64,000 nt of DNA, taken from the NCBI GenBank assembly GCA_958450365.1, contig CAUEEP010000258.1, positions 1-64,000 on the forward strand, given 5' to 3'. Numbering within the stretch: the first letter of the stretch is position 1; every line of letters begins with the position of its first letter. Position numbers and translations under genes: made by a program. The notes under the pieces were generated by a model. That model saw nothing but the letters and a program-made list of their open reading frames with translations, was not told where the DNA came from and did no database searches. This DNA comes from Mesorhabditis belari. Its lineage: Eukaryota; Nematoda; Chromadorea; Rhabditida; Rhabditidae. Below are positions 33,926-44,567 of the stretch, piece after piece.

Positions 33926-35051
33926 TTTTAGAAATATACAGAGAAAATTTGAGCAAAGGGATCTTTCCCAGGAATTGCATAATGACGCGGGGAATGGTGA
34001 AACGAGTTCAGTCGCTAACCGCTCCTGCTGAAGAGCGATTGATTGAAAGAACACTTCGATATCCTTCAACACTTCACACAGCGATTTTTCTTTTGCTTTG
34101 TAGGCACCAAAAAGAAGATCTTAAATTTGTTCACGGTTTTTCGGGTTCGGCGAATCGATTCGAGTTATTCGAGCTATCGCTAGCCCATCCAAAACTCCGG
34201 ATATCAGACTTTTTATCTAGGATTTCGGATTTCAATCTTTTCAGTACTCTTTTCAGTACTACAGCCTCTTGAAGTACATCATACGATCGAAAGAGACTAT
34301 TTTAAACGGAAATCAAAGTCGATCGCACTAAAAGTTCACCTCGGAAACATTCGTTTTTTGAAAACACCAAAAAATTTCGTTGAAATTTTCATTCATTCAT
34401 TAAAATTTCGTAAAATAAATGTACCAGGAAACTAGAGAAAATGTTTCAAAATATAATCAAAAAAAATATAAAATAAAATGATTTTGAAAAGCATTTTATG
34501 TTTTAAGAAATATATCCATTTCTTTTAAAAGAAAACCGATGACAAAACGCTTTTTGAGAACAAAAAAAATTTCGTTGAAATTTCGCGATTTGACAAAAAG
34601 ATCTTCTCTCATTTACCCAAAAAAAACAACAATGGAATTTCCGTTTCCCTAATCGTTACACCAAAGTTTAAATGCAAAAGATTGAATTAATTGAGAATTA
34701 GGGTAGCTTTTAGAAGAACTTTTAGAAGAAGAACACCTTTGAAAAGCTTTAGTTGAGATTTAGTTAAGAGAAACTGATCAATTTTGAGCACTCTACTTCA
34801 CTAGTCTACTCTTGGGCTACTAACGAAAAAGATTTTGATTCTAATTCTTTTGAACTAGGCCTTCACTAGTCTACTGTACTTCACTAATCTATTCTTTTCT
34901 TAAACCAAAGCTTTCTTAAACCTTGGATAATTTAATACAAAAGAAAGGAAAGCCAGATCAAAGATCAGCTCAGGAAAAGCCAGATCCATCTGGAGTGCTT
35001 CAAAACCTAGGATTCAAAAAAGGACAGAGAGATGGCCTCTAGATGACTAGG
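33926..35051. other. Gene-free stretch
   Basis: Near 34010 lies a CAGTCGCTAACCGCTCC segment shared with the regions at 19780 and 20205. The rest is AT-rich without supported genes. Confidence 0.4.
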
Positions 35052-36523
35052 TTATATAATGGGCATCTCAAGCCAGGCAATCTCAATCAAAAGTCAAGCT
35101 AAGACTGTATCCTGATCTTGGGCTAACTAACGAAAACGGTTTTGATTCTAATTCTTTTGAACTAGGCCTATAAAAAGGCCAGTTTTGAACTAAAGCTGAC
35201 TTCTGACCTTCTGCGGCAGTCAAAAAAGCTACATAATCTCTGCCTAACTAGTTTTGGAAACATCATTTTAGAAAAGAGAATGAAGAATTCGATTGGAAAT
35301 ATTCATTTTTATTGAGCCGGCAACGCCTTCTATTCCTGCTATGGATCCTTGGCTGTCGATGTCTACAAATTGCCAGCTTTTTTTGGCTCATTTACCAACC
35401 TCTACCCTTTTCTTTTAGATCTTGCGGAAAAGCATACATCCACTTGAACTCTCGGGATTTTTCCTCCAAGAAAGTGAAACCCTTTGCCAAAAACTTGCCG
35501 ACAGACACAAACATTCACAAAAATGTGAATCTCGAGATTTGAACTTTTCGCAAATTTCTTCAAAAAATCCGATCCTTTTTGTGCGTTTTGCTATTCTCGG
35601 AAACAAACATCCTCCAGAAAACCACCAAACCAAGGATTATCTCCCAAAGATTGTTGCGTCCTTTCCCCACTTTTTTCCCCATTTGCCCTTTTGACTCAAT
35701 TAATGAAAGGATAAATTCCTTCTGAGTCCAAAAATTAAATAAACCCAAATCCCAGACTTTACGGAAAAAATTTCAAATTTAAAAAAATAGAAAATCCCTC
35801 GTTGCCTCCTTTTTTGTAGACAATTTCCGATTAATAATGGGCTTGATCTTTTGCTGGAGCTAAGTCAGTTTTGGTCTAAATCTCTCTAAGCTTTAAGATG
35901 AAAATCAACAACAAATTTTTGGTCTTGATGATAGCTTTGAGAAGCTGAACGAATAGGAAAAGCAAAAGAAGTTGTTTAGACTGCAATTGTGGTGAGAGTC
36001 AGCAATAAAATCAGTCCTAGATCTGATTCGATGAGTTGGGATTGTTTGAGAAGGATTGCAGAACTAACTCCAAAAATTATTCTTAGTTTTTAAACAAAAA
36101 GCAAAAATTATTTGCGCAGTCCGGGAATCGAACCCGGGTCGCCCGCGTGGCAGGCGAGCATTCTACCACTGAACCAACTGCGCTTGCGATCGGTCTGTAA
36201 AAGGGAAGCTTTTCTGAGATTGGGGGCTCTTTTTGTGGCCGATGAAGGAAACTTTATGTTGTAACAATTTTGTATTTTAAAGTGAAAATTTAGGGATTTC
36301 TTCAAAAGTCTCATTTCCCCCAAATTCACCAGTACTTTTTTGGGTCCAGAGAACACAAAAAAGTGTCAGCATCGTGGCAGAAATCAAGGCTTACTTAATC
36401 AAAAGCCCTTCATAAAACCAGAGTTCCAGGAAAGGTGGAATCAGAAAGAAAAAATGGTGATAAGGCATCAGTCGAGTTGTCACACGGCAAAGTTGAGACA
36501 ATCAAAGTCTGGGCACATTTGTC
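35052..36523. repeat. Segmental duplication, copy A (contains tRNA-Gly)
   Basis: Matches 42819-44567 in direct orientation over almost its whole length, from CAAGCTAAGACTGTATCCTG to GAGACAATCAAAGTCTGGGC, including the tRNA-Gly gene and both its flanks. Divergence is a few percent plus indels. Copy B carries extra internal material (about 43120-43310). No protein gene is recognised in it. Confidence 0.88.
36113..36183 (-). tRNA. tRNA-Gly (GCC), copy 1
   Basis: 71-nt cloverleaf read from 36183: acceptor stem GCGCAGT pairs with ACTGCGC, A box TTGGTTCAGTGG, anticodon loop CTGCCAC with GCC, T arm CCCGGGTTCGATTCCCGG. All stems pair. It decodes GGC and GGU glycine codons and lies in segmental duplication copy A. 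Confidence 0.97.
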
Positions 36524-36846
36524 GAACTCTGCTGGGTGGGCATTGAGCTTAATTTTAGGTAGCTCAGATCATCGTAGATACCTCAACTTTAAATCGGTGG
36601 CCATAGTCGCAGCTGATTTAGAGTCAGTGGGTATAGAGAAGTCCGTTTGACATGGGGGTTTTTTAAAAAAAATAGAAAACATCTTGAATGTATAGTCTAA
36701 AAAAAAAAAGAAATAGAATGAAGGCGCACGGATTTCCGCAATACTTTTCCAATTTTTAGACTGTCAGAGTTCGGTAACTTTTTAGTGGCTATTCGCCACA
36801 AGCTCGACAACAAGATTTATTCACTCAATTCAAATGCCCTTCATTG

Positions 36847-37584
36847 TTATTGAGTCTTTTTCAACTGAAAAGGCTCGCAATGGTAGGCGCAGAAGCCGCT
36901 CCATCCGCACTTTTCGATGACACACCTCTCGCCTGATGGGCAATCGTCTGCCGAGACGCAGTTCTAAAAGTGAAATCCGACATTTGCTAGTCACTTTCCC
37001 AGTTGAATATGTCAATATTCAACTGGGAAAGAAAGTAGTTAGTAAAAAAGTTAGTAGTGACTGTGAATCGATCTTTTCACCGACCTTGGATCGACAAATG
37101 CCGCGGCAGCCTTCACCCACATTCGGACATTTCTCCGAATCGATGACACAGTCGGATCCGTATGGACATTCGTCGTCTTTAGTGCAAGTCCCTGACTAAA
37201 TCGTTTCTTTGTCCTCTCATTTGGTTTAAATCCAAAAATTTCAATCTTTTTTACCGATTATGGGACATTTGGTACACGTCCCTTTACCATTGGCAATCCA
37301 ACTTTTATCTCAAATATCTTGGTGTTGCGCTGTGCAATTTAAATAGTTTTTGTACCAATCAATAGAGAAAGACTTGGCGCATCTAATGATATCAAAGATA
37401 TTTAAATGGCAAAGCCCAACACCAAGATATTTGAGCTCCAAGTTGGATTGCTAATGGGAAAAGGGACGGGGCGAGTATCAGATGTCCGATAACTTTGTCC
37501 GATAGCGATACCCACTTGTGGAGCTCCAAATGAGCGTTCGAAAAGGAGCGAGATCGAGAGGAGAAAAATCGCGACTTTGAGCAT
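36847..37584 (-). CDS. Secreted cysteine-rich protein with two six-Cys repeats
   Basis: Three exons on the minus strand: 37584-37516, 37195-37085 and 36963-36847, all phase 0, 98 residues. Exon 1 encodes a signal peptide (VAIFLLSISLLF), then APQ. Exons 2 and 3 each encode one repeat with six cysteines: C-x5-C-x5-C-x6-C-x6-C-x3-C (CTKDDECPYGSDCVID...) and C-x5-C-x5-C-x4-C-x5-C-x3-C (CVSADDCPSGERCVIE...), sharing the pattern DDCP-x-G-x-x-CVI. The start is supported by ATTTTCAG seven bases before the ATG, a good spliced-leader or cis acceptor. The exon 1 donor (CAA|GTGGGT) is inferred; reading past it meets a stop. The protein is probably exported and disulfide-bonded. I do not recognise a named family; antimicrobial, protease-inhibitor or surface roles are possible. 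Confidence 0.72.
37277..37467. repeat. Foldback repeat in and beside intron 1 of the Cys-rich gene
   Basis: About 70 bp at 37277-37345 (CAATCCAACTTTTATCTC...TCTTGGTGTTG) is inverted at 37394-37467 with around 85% identity and a 48-bp loop. The whole foldback lies within the inferred first intron. Confidence 0.75.
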
Positions 37585-37771
37585 TTCGTAGCTGAAAATT
37601 GTCGACTTTCCGGCAAGAATCAAATGAGAAACAAGAAATTAGCGCGTCGCCTTGGAAAATGAGCAAAATTCGATAGATTCTCGATAGAAAAACTGCAAAA
37701 ATTGAAGAAAACGACACAGTGAATGACTGTTGAAGAAAGATTTTATATAATATTTCTTTCATCAGAATTAC

Positions 37772-37907
37772 CCACTTCATCGAAGTGCCTTTTTGCTCGA
37801 TCCAAGCACAGTCAGCATTCTTTAATCGGGCGTTCTCACAGAACACACACCGCTCCCTGTTTCTTTCTTTTCCTACTTTCGTTTCCTTATCGCCAACATG
37901 ACCACAC
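37772..37907 (-). CDS. Candidate coding exon upstream of the Cys-rich gene
   Basis: Between an acceptor (TTCTGTTAG, just above 37907) and a donor (TGG|GTAATT at 37772) the minus strand stays open for 45 codons with the composition of coding sequence: CGHVGDKETKVGKE, then RCVFCENARLKNADCAW. It could be the last part of another gene, or a 5' exon spliced to the acceptor at 37591, but the latter would read the next exon in a frame different from the signal peptide. Identity unknown. Confidence 0.3.
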
Positions 37908-38057
37908 CTAACAGAACTTTTAGAAAACATGCAAAAAGAGAATTCAATTCAATCACGATTTAATCACGATTCAATCAGTTGCCAGTTTAAGGCATTCTAT
38001 TACAGGATTCGGTGAAATTTCTGTCCTTTTTAGAATTCTCTCTAAAAGCTTCATTGT

Positions 38058-38486
38058 TGATTTTATTTCATAAGTTTTTATAGCAAAAAGATAGCCAATC
38101 TTACACAGAATTTAAATCTTATTACAGCTTTTAATTAACTTCTTTAGATTTTGAGTTATCGCTATTCTATGCTCTTCGAAAATGTATCTGTGATCGCAAA
38201 GATTTTTGCGCTTTTTCATCCCAAAAATTTCTAAAAATTACAAACTTATTGAAAATTGTTGTTGTATTTCCAGTTTGGAACTGATAAACAATTTTTTTGA
38301 ATCATCTAAGTTCTAAGTTTGACAGATTTTCTTATATTAGTAATACTAATAACTCGTGCGACCACAAAGCACACCGAAAATGTGATAACTCAAAATTTAA
38401 AGAAGCTATTTAAAAAAAAAGGTAATAAGGTTTAAATTCTGTGGAAAATTGGCTATCTTTTGGCTATAAACATTTATGAAATAATA
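38058..38486. mobile_element. Foldback element
   Basis: Arms about 38058-38160 and 38385-38486 are inverted, around TTTATAGCAAAAAGATAGCC and GGCTATCTTTTGGCTATAAA. A related single arm appears near 5295-5340. Confidence 0.65.
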
Positions 38487-38499
38487 AGGGTAGTGACAT

Positions 38500-39450
38500 T
38501 AACCGAGAAAAAGATAAAACCAGGCTCAATTGCAATTCGATCTGAATGTAGAAGAGGAGATCTAACTGGAGGAAGTTAGGATGAGGCTTAACTGACGACT
38601 AGACAGTCGTTATGATGAAGACCAGAGACATTTGGGATGATATTTAGAAGTACAAAAATAGGCAAACTCTTTGTCTCTCCTAAAGGCCACAAGGTTTCTG
38701 CCAATCAAAATTTCCGATCAGACTACAGACATTTAGAATTACGATATTTAGAAGTATAAAAATGGGCAAATTCTTTGCCTCTCCTAGAGAGCACAAGCAA
38801 GTAAAGGTTTCCGCTAATCAAAATTTCCAAACCTCTAGATTGACGTCTCAGATCTGAGCGATTTCTTCTTGCGACCACCCTACATTGCCAAGCCATCCGT
38901 CGTGCTCATCGAAACGCACTCGCTCCAAGAAATCGGAGTTTTTACTTGACCCTCGTCAGTGATTGCCGTATCTGTCATACTGTCATGCTGTACTGTCACT
39001 TTTCGAGATCAGCATATTTATTGAGCCCAAATCTAATCAAGCAAACAAGGCAAACCAAGTCGAATTCTAGGGATCGTTATGATTTCCTTAACAATGGTAA
39101 ATATTGGCACTTGGTAATCCTTTCAAAACTTGAAGGTCCTTTATTCCTTAAATCCATCAGAGCTCAAGCTGCTTTTTGGTTTTTTCCGGTTATATTGGGG
39201 AACTAGGCGATGAATCAAAATCTAGAAGCGAAAATTCATCTCTTTCAAAAAGCCTACTTCATCGGTCTGCTGATCTGCGGTGTGACTTTCGTCGACTGAC
39301 TTATTGCGACGTCATGTTCGCGCATTATGAATGGCAAATCATTTCTTCTCATTCCCTTGTCTTTGACAATCGTCGTAATGGTGCTGTTACGCGATTGGTA
39401 CGTGTCGAATGTTTGCACTTCAAATCAGATACTGGTCGGTCAAAAGGTTG
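38500..39450. repeat. Inverted duplication, arm A
   Basis: Complementary over about 850-950 bp to 41240-42090, with high identity and small indels. It contains the presumed 5' part of the membrane-protein gene, including FAHYEWQIISSHS-type coding sequence; the plus-strand arm has base changes that move this segment between frames. Confidence 0.85.
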
Positions 39451-39600
39451 AAGAAGACCGTGCAAGTGATCTCGTCGTTTAATAGTCTTCAAATCTGAAT
39501 TAGATAATATAAGTCGAACACAACACCGACTCAATGGAATGGAAATGGAATGGCTCGACCTTTTCTCTCTTTAGCACTCTCTTTTCAAGTTGCTCTTCAG

Positions 39601-40900
39601 ATTAGCGATTTCAGACTCAACATTTCCTACGAAGTCGATCTGCCATGGATGTACTATTGCGATCTCAGCAAGGCCATCTTCGCTGATGGAATCTTGGCCG
39701 TCTCAGCCATTGTTCTCGAGGTGCTCGGCATTTTTTTTTTCCTATTTGCAGCCACTGTCTATCGGACACTTTATCCAATCGCGAATCTTAGCCAGAAAAC
39801 AAGGGAAATGCAACAATATTTCACACTCATGTTCTTCTTACAGTTTTGGAATGTTTAGAGAGATAAAGAGATTCGTTAACATTTAAGAAAATAATCAATG
39901 CATTGTTTTCCTTTTAGATGGATCTGATTGTTGGCGTGCCCGGGTTGCTCAAAGGCCTTATCATCATTGATTGGGTGAGCGGCTATTTTACCGCAAAGGA
40001 TTAGTTTTAGAAATTGCGATACCCAAATCTGGGCGTATGTTGAACATCTTGATACTTTTCTAGGTTCTATTGAACTTTTTTTTCAGAATAAAGAGTATTT
40101 CTGAAAAAGGTTGATCGCGAACTGAACCGATTGATCTTTTCAAAGCGATCCAAACCTATCCAATCCGCTAGATGAACTTTTATCTCGCTCTCCTGTAATA
40201 AATAGACCGAAATTTTACCATGTCAGCATGACATCGTAGAGGCTATGAGAAAAATGTGGAATGTTCGAAAATGCAAATATGCCATAAACATACCGTAAAT
40301 GCTGTTCATTGGACCCCATTCCTCTAATCGTACCTCATCCTAAAGGGAGAGGGAAAAATAATACCTCACTCTAATAATAATCACTTCTAATAGTACCCCA
40401 TCCCTCTCTAATAATACTCCCACCTAAAGCGTAATTACAAACAACACTTTTAAAGCGGAAAATTTTCATGTATTAGGTTGTCCGGAAATAAATGAGCGTT
40501 TTGTATTGTTTATTATTTGGGCACATTTTCCTCAATAAAGTATGCTCTGTACCTTGTAATGTTATATACCATTAGAAATATTGTTATATTAGAAAGCTGA
40601 GTTCGTGCTCTCTTTAACCATACTTTTAAATTTTGTTGAAAATAATATTTTTGGGAATTTTTTGAAAACGCGCAAAAATTAAATTTTCCTCGTTTACTTA
40701 CTAATTTTGATTTTTTTCAGATATGGATCTCGATAGGAGATCGCTCGATGCATTTGAGGAATACCGTGCTCATTACAATCACGAATAACTCATGGAATTC
40801 TTCAAAAAATCGCCAGATCAACGAGCCGAACAAGCTGCCAATGGGAACTCGGTCAACGCCGAGGCTGAAGGATCTTCATGTGAAGACCGAATACTTGTAA
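39601..40900 (+). CDS. Multi-pass membrane protein, nematode chemoreceptor-like (3' part)
   Basis: Exons 39601-39852, 39918-39974 and 40721-40900 join in phase 0 into 162 residues ending in TAA at 40898. The first has LPWMYYCDLSKAIF, a hydrophobic segment VLEVLGIFFFLFAATVY, and a short loop LSQKTREMQQYF before another hydrophobic run. The second is MDLIVGVPGLLKGLIIIDW. The third starts IWISIGDRSMHLRNTVLIT and ends in a polar tail. The pattern of TM5, an S-x-K-T-R-x-x-Q loop, TM6, TM7 and a polar tail is that of serpentine nematode chemoreceptors (Str/Srh-like superfamily), though no diagnostic residue is certain. The 746-bp intron is TE-rich, with a lone mariner-like end at 40472. The upstream coding part, in arm A, has stops or frameshifts, so the gene may be broken. 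Confidence 0.5.
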
Positions 40901-40974
40901 CGCTCTTTCGGTGGACTCGGATGTGAATGATCGTGGCAGCTGTTTGAAAGGTACAATAGCTGGTTTTTTATTTG

Positions 40975-41220
40975 ATGACATCTTTCAATCTTTTGATTTT
41001 TATCCATTTGCATTTGGCGGCGCATCAGAATCACCTGCGTTGGACGAGAGAAATAAGCGATTCGCAGTTATTTCCTCAAAGACTTCCAAGAAAGTTCACT
41101 TGTCCATTTGACAACTTATCGATTGATGGCTTATTTTCCGAGTCCCAAGCATCGACAATTTCTCGCCTATGCCTACAGGATCTCATTCGCCGTCTCGACT
41201 TTATTCTTCATTTTTAGTTA
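40975..41220. repeat. Inverted duplication, block B (receptor exon copy)
   Basis: Inverted at about 42185-42390. The plus frame from about 41083 reads LTTYRLMAYFPSP, then a hydrophobic run FAVSTLFFIFSYLL, and stops at TAA; the inverted copy reads the same segment with different ends. It resembles a transmembrane exon of the receptor gene, detached from the 39601-40900 copy. Confidence 0.75.
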
Positions 41221-41239
41221 TTTGTTATGTTAAGTTATT

Positions 41240-42090
41240 TGTCTAAAGCTCTTCAACCTTTCGACCGACCAGTATCTGATTTGAAGTGCAGACATTCGAT
41301 ACGTACCAATCGCGTAACAGCACCATTTCGACGGCTGTCAAAAAAACGAAGACAAGGGAATGAGAAGAAATGATTTGCCATTCATAATGCGCGAACTTGG
41401 GGTCGAAATAAGTCAGTCGACGAAAGTCACACCGCAGATCAGCAGACCGATGAAGTAGGCTTTTTGAAAGAGATGAATTTTCGCTTCTAGATTTTGATTC
41501 ATCGCCTAGTTCCCCAATATAACCGGAAAAAACCAAAAAGCAGCTTGAGCTCTGATGGATTTAAGGAATAAAGGACCTTCAAGTTTTGAAAGGATTACCA
41601 AGTGCCAATATTTACCATTGTTAAGGAAATCATAATGATCCCTAGAATTCGACTTGGTTTGCCTTGTTTGCTTGATTAGATTTGGACTCAATAAATATGC
41701 TGATCTCGAAAAGTGACAGTACAGCATGACAGTATGACAGATACGGCAATCACTGACGAGGATCAAGTAAAAAATCCGATTCCGTCGAGCGAGTGCGTTT
41801 CGATGAGCACGGCGGATGGCTTGGCAAGAGGGACACGAAGAAATCGCTCAGATCAATCTGGAGGTTCGGAAATTTTGATTAGCGGAGACCTTTACCTGCT
41901 TGTGCTCTTTAGGAGAGGCAAAGAATTTGCCCATTTTTATACTTCTAAATATCGTAATTCCAAATGTCTCTGATCTTCATCATAACGACTACCTACTTAC
42001 TTCAGCCAGATCTGCTCTTCTAGATTCAAATCGAATTGTAATCAAGCCTGATTTGATCTCAGGCCTAATTTTATCTTTTTCCCTGTTAAT
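41240..42090. repeat. Inverted duplication, arm A'
   Basis: Complement of 38500-39450. On the minus strand it keeps FAHYEWQIISSHS followed by a hydrophobic stretch LVFVFLTAVEMVLL and DWYVSNVCTSN in one open frame (41536-41243), so this arm is closer to a working exon than arm A. No following receptor core lies beside it. Confidence 0.85.
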
Positions 42091-42184
42091 TCCATTACTC
42101 TTGTCGGAATTTCGCAAATCTCAAACGACCAATTGGACGGTAATCAGGGTTTTGTAGGTTTTGCCAGCATCCGACTAGCTAGAG

Positions 42185-42390
42185 CAACATATAGGGAGCC
42201 AAAATGAAGTATAAAGTCGAGACGGCGAATGAGATCCTGTAGGCATAGGCGAGAAATTGTCGATACTTAGGACTCAGAAAATAAGCTATCAATCGATAAG
42301 TTGTCAAATGGACAAGTGAACTTTCTTGGAAGTCTTTGAGGAAATAACTGCGAATTGTTTGTTTCTCTCATCCAACGCAGGTGATTCTAA
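42185..42390. repeat. Inverted duplication, block B'
   Basis: Complement of 40975-41220. Reading the minus strand gives the order B' then A', suggesting that the ancestral receptor gene ran B, A, core. Confidence 0.75.
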
Positions 42391-42663
42391 CGAGCCGACA
42401 AATGCAATTAAAGAAAAGATCTCCGATCGAAAGACTAGCCTTTCGATCGGCTGTCATTTTTTCATAGGGCCAGATGGGGCCAGTCTTGTGGAGAGATTTG
42501 TGGTCAAGGCTTTGAGTGGGCCCACTACGGGCATTCTTCTCTAAATTCAGCTCAGAGAAAGGCGGTCAAATAGGTGCAAAGATTCAGCAAAAATTGTCAA
42601 AAATGATCAGTCGATTAAAGTTTTTGCTCTCTTATTTGATGCATTTTTATGGGATTCAAAATA

Positions 42664-43500
42664 TCAGTTTTTTTTATCATTTTTCAACCTCTACCCTTTT
42701 CTTTTAGATGTTGCGGAAAATCATACATCCACTTGAACTCTCGAGATTCTTTCTCCCAGAAAGTAAAACCCTTTGCCAAAACTCGTCGACAGACACAAAC
42801 ATTCACAAAAATTGCATATATAATGAGCATCTCAAGCTAAGCCAAGGCAAAAGTCAAGCTAAGACTGTATCCTGATCTTGGGCTAACTAACGAAAACGAT
42901 TTTGATTCTAATTCTTTCGAACTAGGCCTAAAAAAAGATCAGGTTTGAACTAAAGCTGACTTCTGACCTTTTGCGGCAGTCAAAAAGCTACCTAATCTCT
43001 GCCTAACCAGTTTTGGAAAAATCATTTTAGAAAAGAGAATGAAGAATTCGATTGGAAATATTCATTTTTATTGAGCCGGCAACGCCTTCTATTCCTGCTA
43101 TGGTTCCTTGGTTGTCGATGTCTACAATGTGCCAGCTTTTTTTGGCTTGAGCCTATAAACCTATAGCCTATAGCAATGCTTGTGAAATCTCAACCCATTT
43201 CCGCTCGCTCACCCGAGGAACTTCGCAAATGTTTGAGCGGAAACGATGGTCGGCAGATCATCAACTTTTGTTTTCAAGGAATGTCTACAAATTGCCAGCT
43301 TTTTTTGGCTCATTTATCAACCTCTACCCTTTTCTTTGAGATCTTGCGGAAAATCATAAATTCACTTGAATCCTCGGGATTCTTTCTCCCAGAAAGTGAA
43401 ACCCTTTACCAAAACTCGTCGACAGACACAAACATTCACAAAAATGTGAATTTCGAGATTTGAAATTTAAGCTTTTCACAAATTTCTTCGAAAAATCCAA
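42664..43500. repeat. Local repeats within segmental duplication copy B
   Basis: The segment CAACCTCTACCCTTTTCTTT to AACATTCACAAAAAT occurs at 42678-42811, 43317-43445 and, in copy A, at 35397-35524. Between the first two lies 43176-43290, with an open frame reading SARSPEELRKCLSGNDG that is absent from copy A. Confidence 0.75.
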
Positions 43501-44567
43501 TCCTTTTTGTGCGTTTTGCTATTCTCGGAAACAAACATCCTCCAGAAAACCTTCAAAAAAAGGATTATCTCCCATAGATTTTTGCGTCCCTTCCCCACTT
43601 TTTTTTACCCATTTGCTCTTTTGATTCAATTAATGAAAGGGTAAATTTATTTTGGATCCAAAAATTGAATGGACCCAAATCCTAGACTTTATTGAAAAAA
43701 TTTCATTTTAAAAAATCCCTCGTTGAAAGGAGGGGGTTGCCGCATTTTTTGTACTCAATTTCCGATTGATAACGGGATTGGTGAGTTTTTTTTCTGAACC
43801 TGATTTGATCTTAATGCTGGTTGACAGTTATTTTTTTTGAGCGTTGGAAGCACACCTGTCAAAACTGATAAGGCAAAAAGTAGTGTAAAGGTTGATTTTT
43901 TGCTGGAGCTAAGTCAGTTTTGGTCTAAATCTCTCTAAGCTTTAAGATGAAAATCAACAACAAATTTTTGGTCTCGATCATAGCTTTGAGAAGCTGAACG
44001 AATAGTAAAAGCAAAAGAAGTTGTTTAGACTGGAATTGTGGTGAGAATCAGCAATAGAATCAGTGTTAGATCTGATTCGATGAGTTGGGATTGTTTGAGA
44101 AAGATTGCAGCACTAACTTCAAAAATTATTCTTAGTTTGTAAACAAAAAGCAAAAGATCTTTGCGCAGTCCGGGAATCGAACCCGGGTCGCCCGCGTGGC
44201 AGGCGAGCATTCTACCACTGAACCAACTGCGCTTATGATAGGGCGGCAAAAGGGAAGGTTTTGTGAGATTGGGAGCTGTTTTGTGGCCGATAAAGGAAAC
44301 TTTATGTTGTAACAATTTTGTATTTTAAAGTGAAAATTTAGGGATTTCTTCAAAAGTCTCATTTCCCCCAAATTCACCAGTACTTTTTGGGTCCAGAGAA
44401 CACAAAAAAGTGTCAGCATCGTGGCAGAAATCAAGGCTTACTTAATCAAAAGCCCTTCATAAAACCGAGTTCCAGGAAAGGTCGAATCAGACCGAAAAAA
44501 TGGTGATAAGAGATCAATCGAGTTGTCACACGGCAAAGTGGAGACAATCAAAGTCTGGGCATATTTG
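42819..44567. repeat. Segmental duplication, copy B (contains tRNA-Gly)
   Basis: Direct copy of 35052-36523, about 7.8 kb to the right, enlarged by an insertion near 43120-43310 and another near 43780-43880. Confidence 0.88.
44162..44232 (-). tRNA. tRNA-Gly (GCC), copy 2
   Basis: 71 nt, identical in sequence to the copy at 36113-36183, with the same flanks for over 100 bp on both sides. Intact cloverleaf, GCC anticodon. Confidence 0.97.

Noticed and set aside
33779..34272. 146-codon plus frame opposite the candidate small protein
   Set aside because: No domain; it overlaps the minus-strand frame with better composition and includes repeat-related sequence near 34015.
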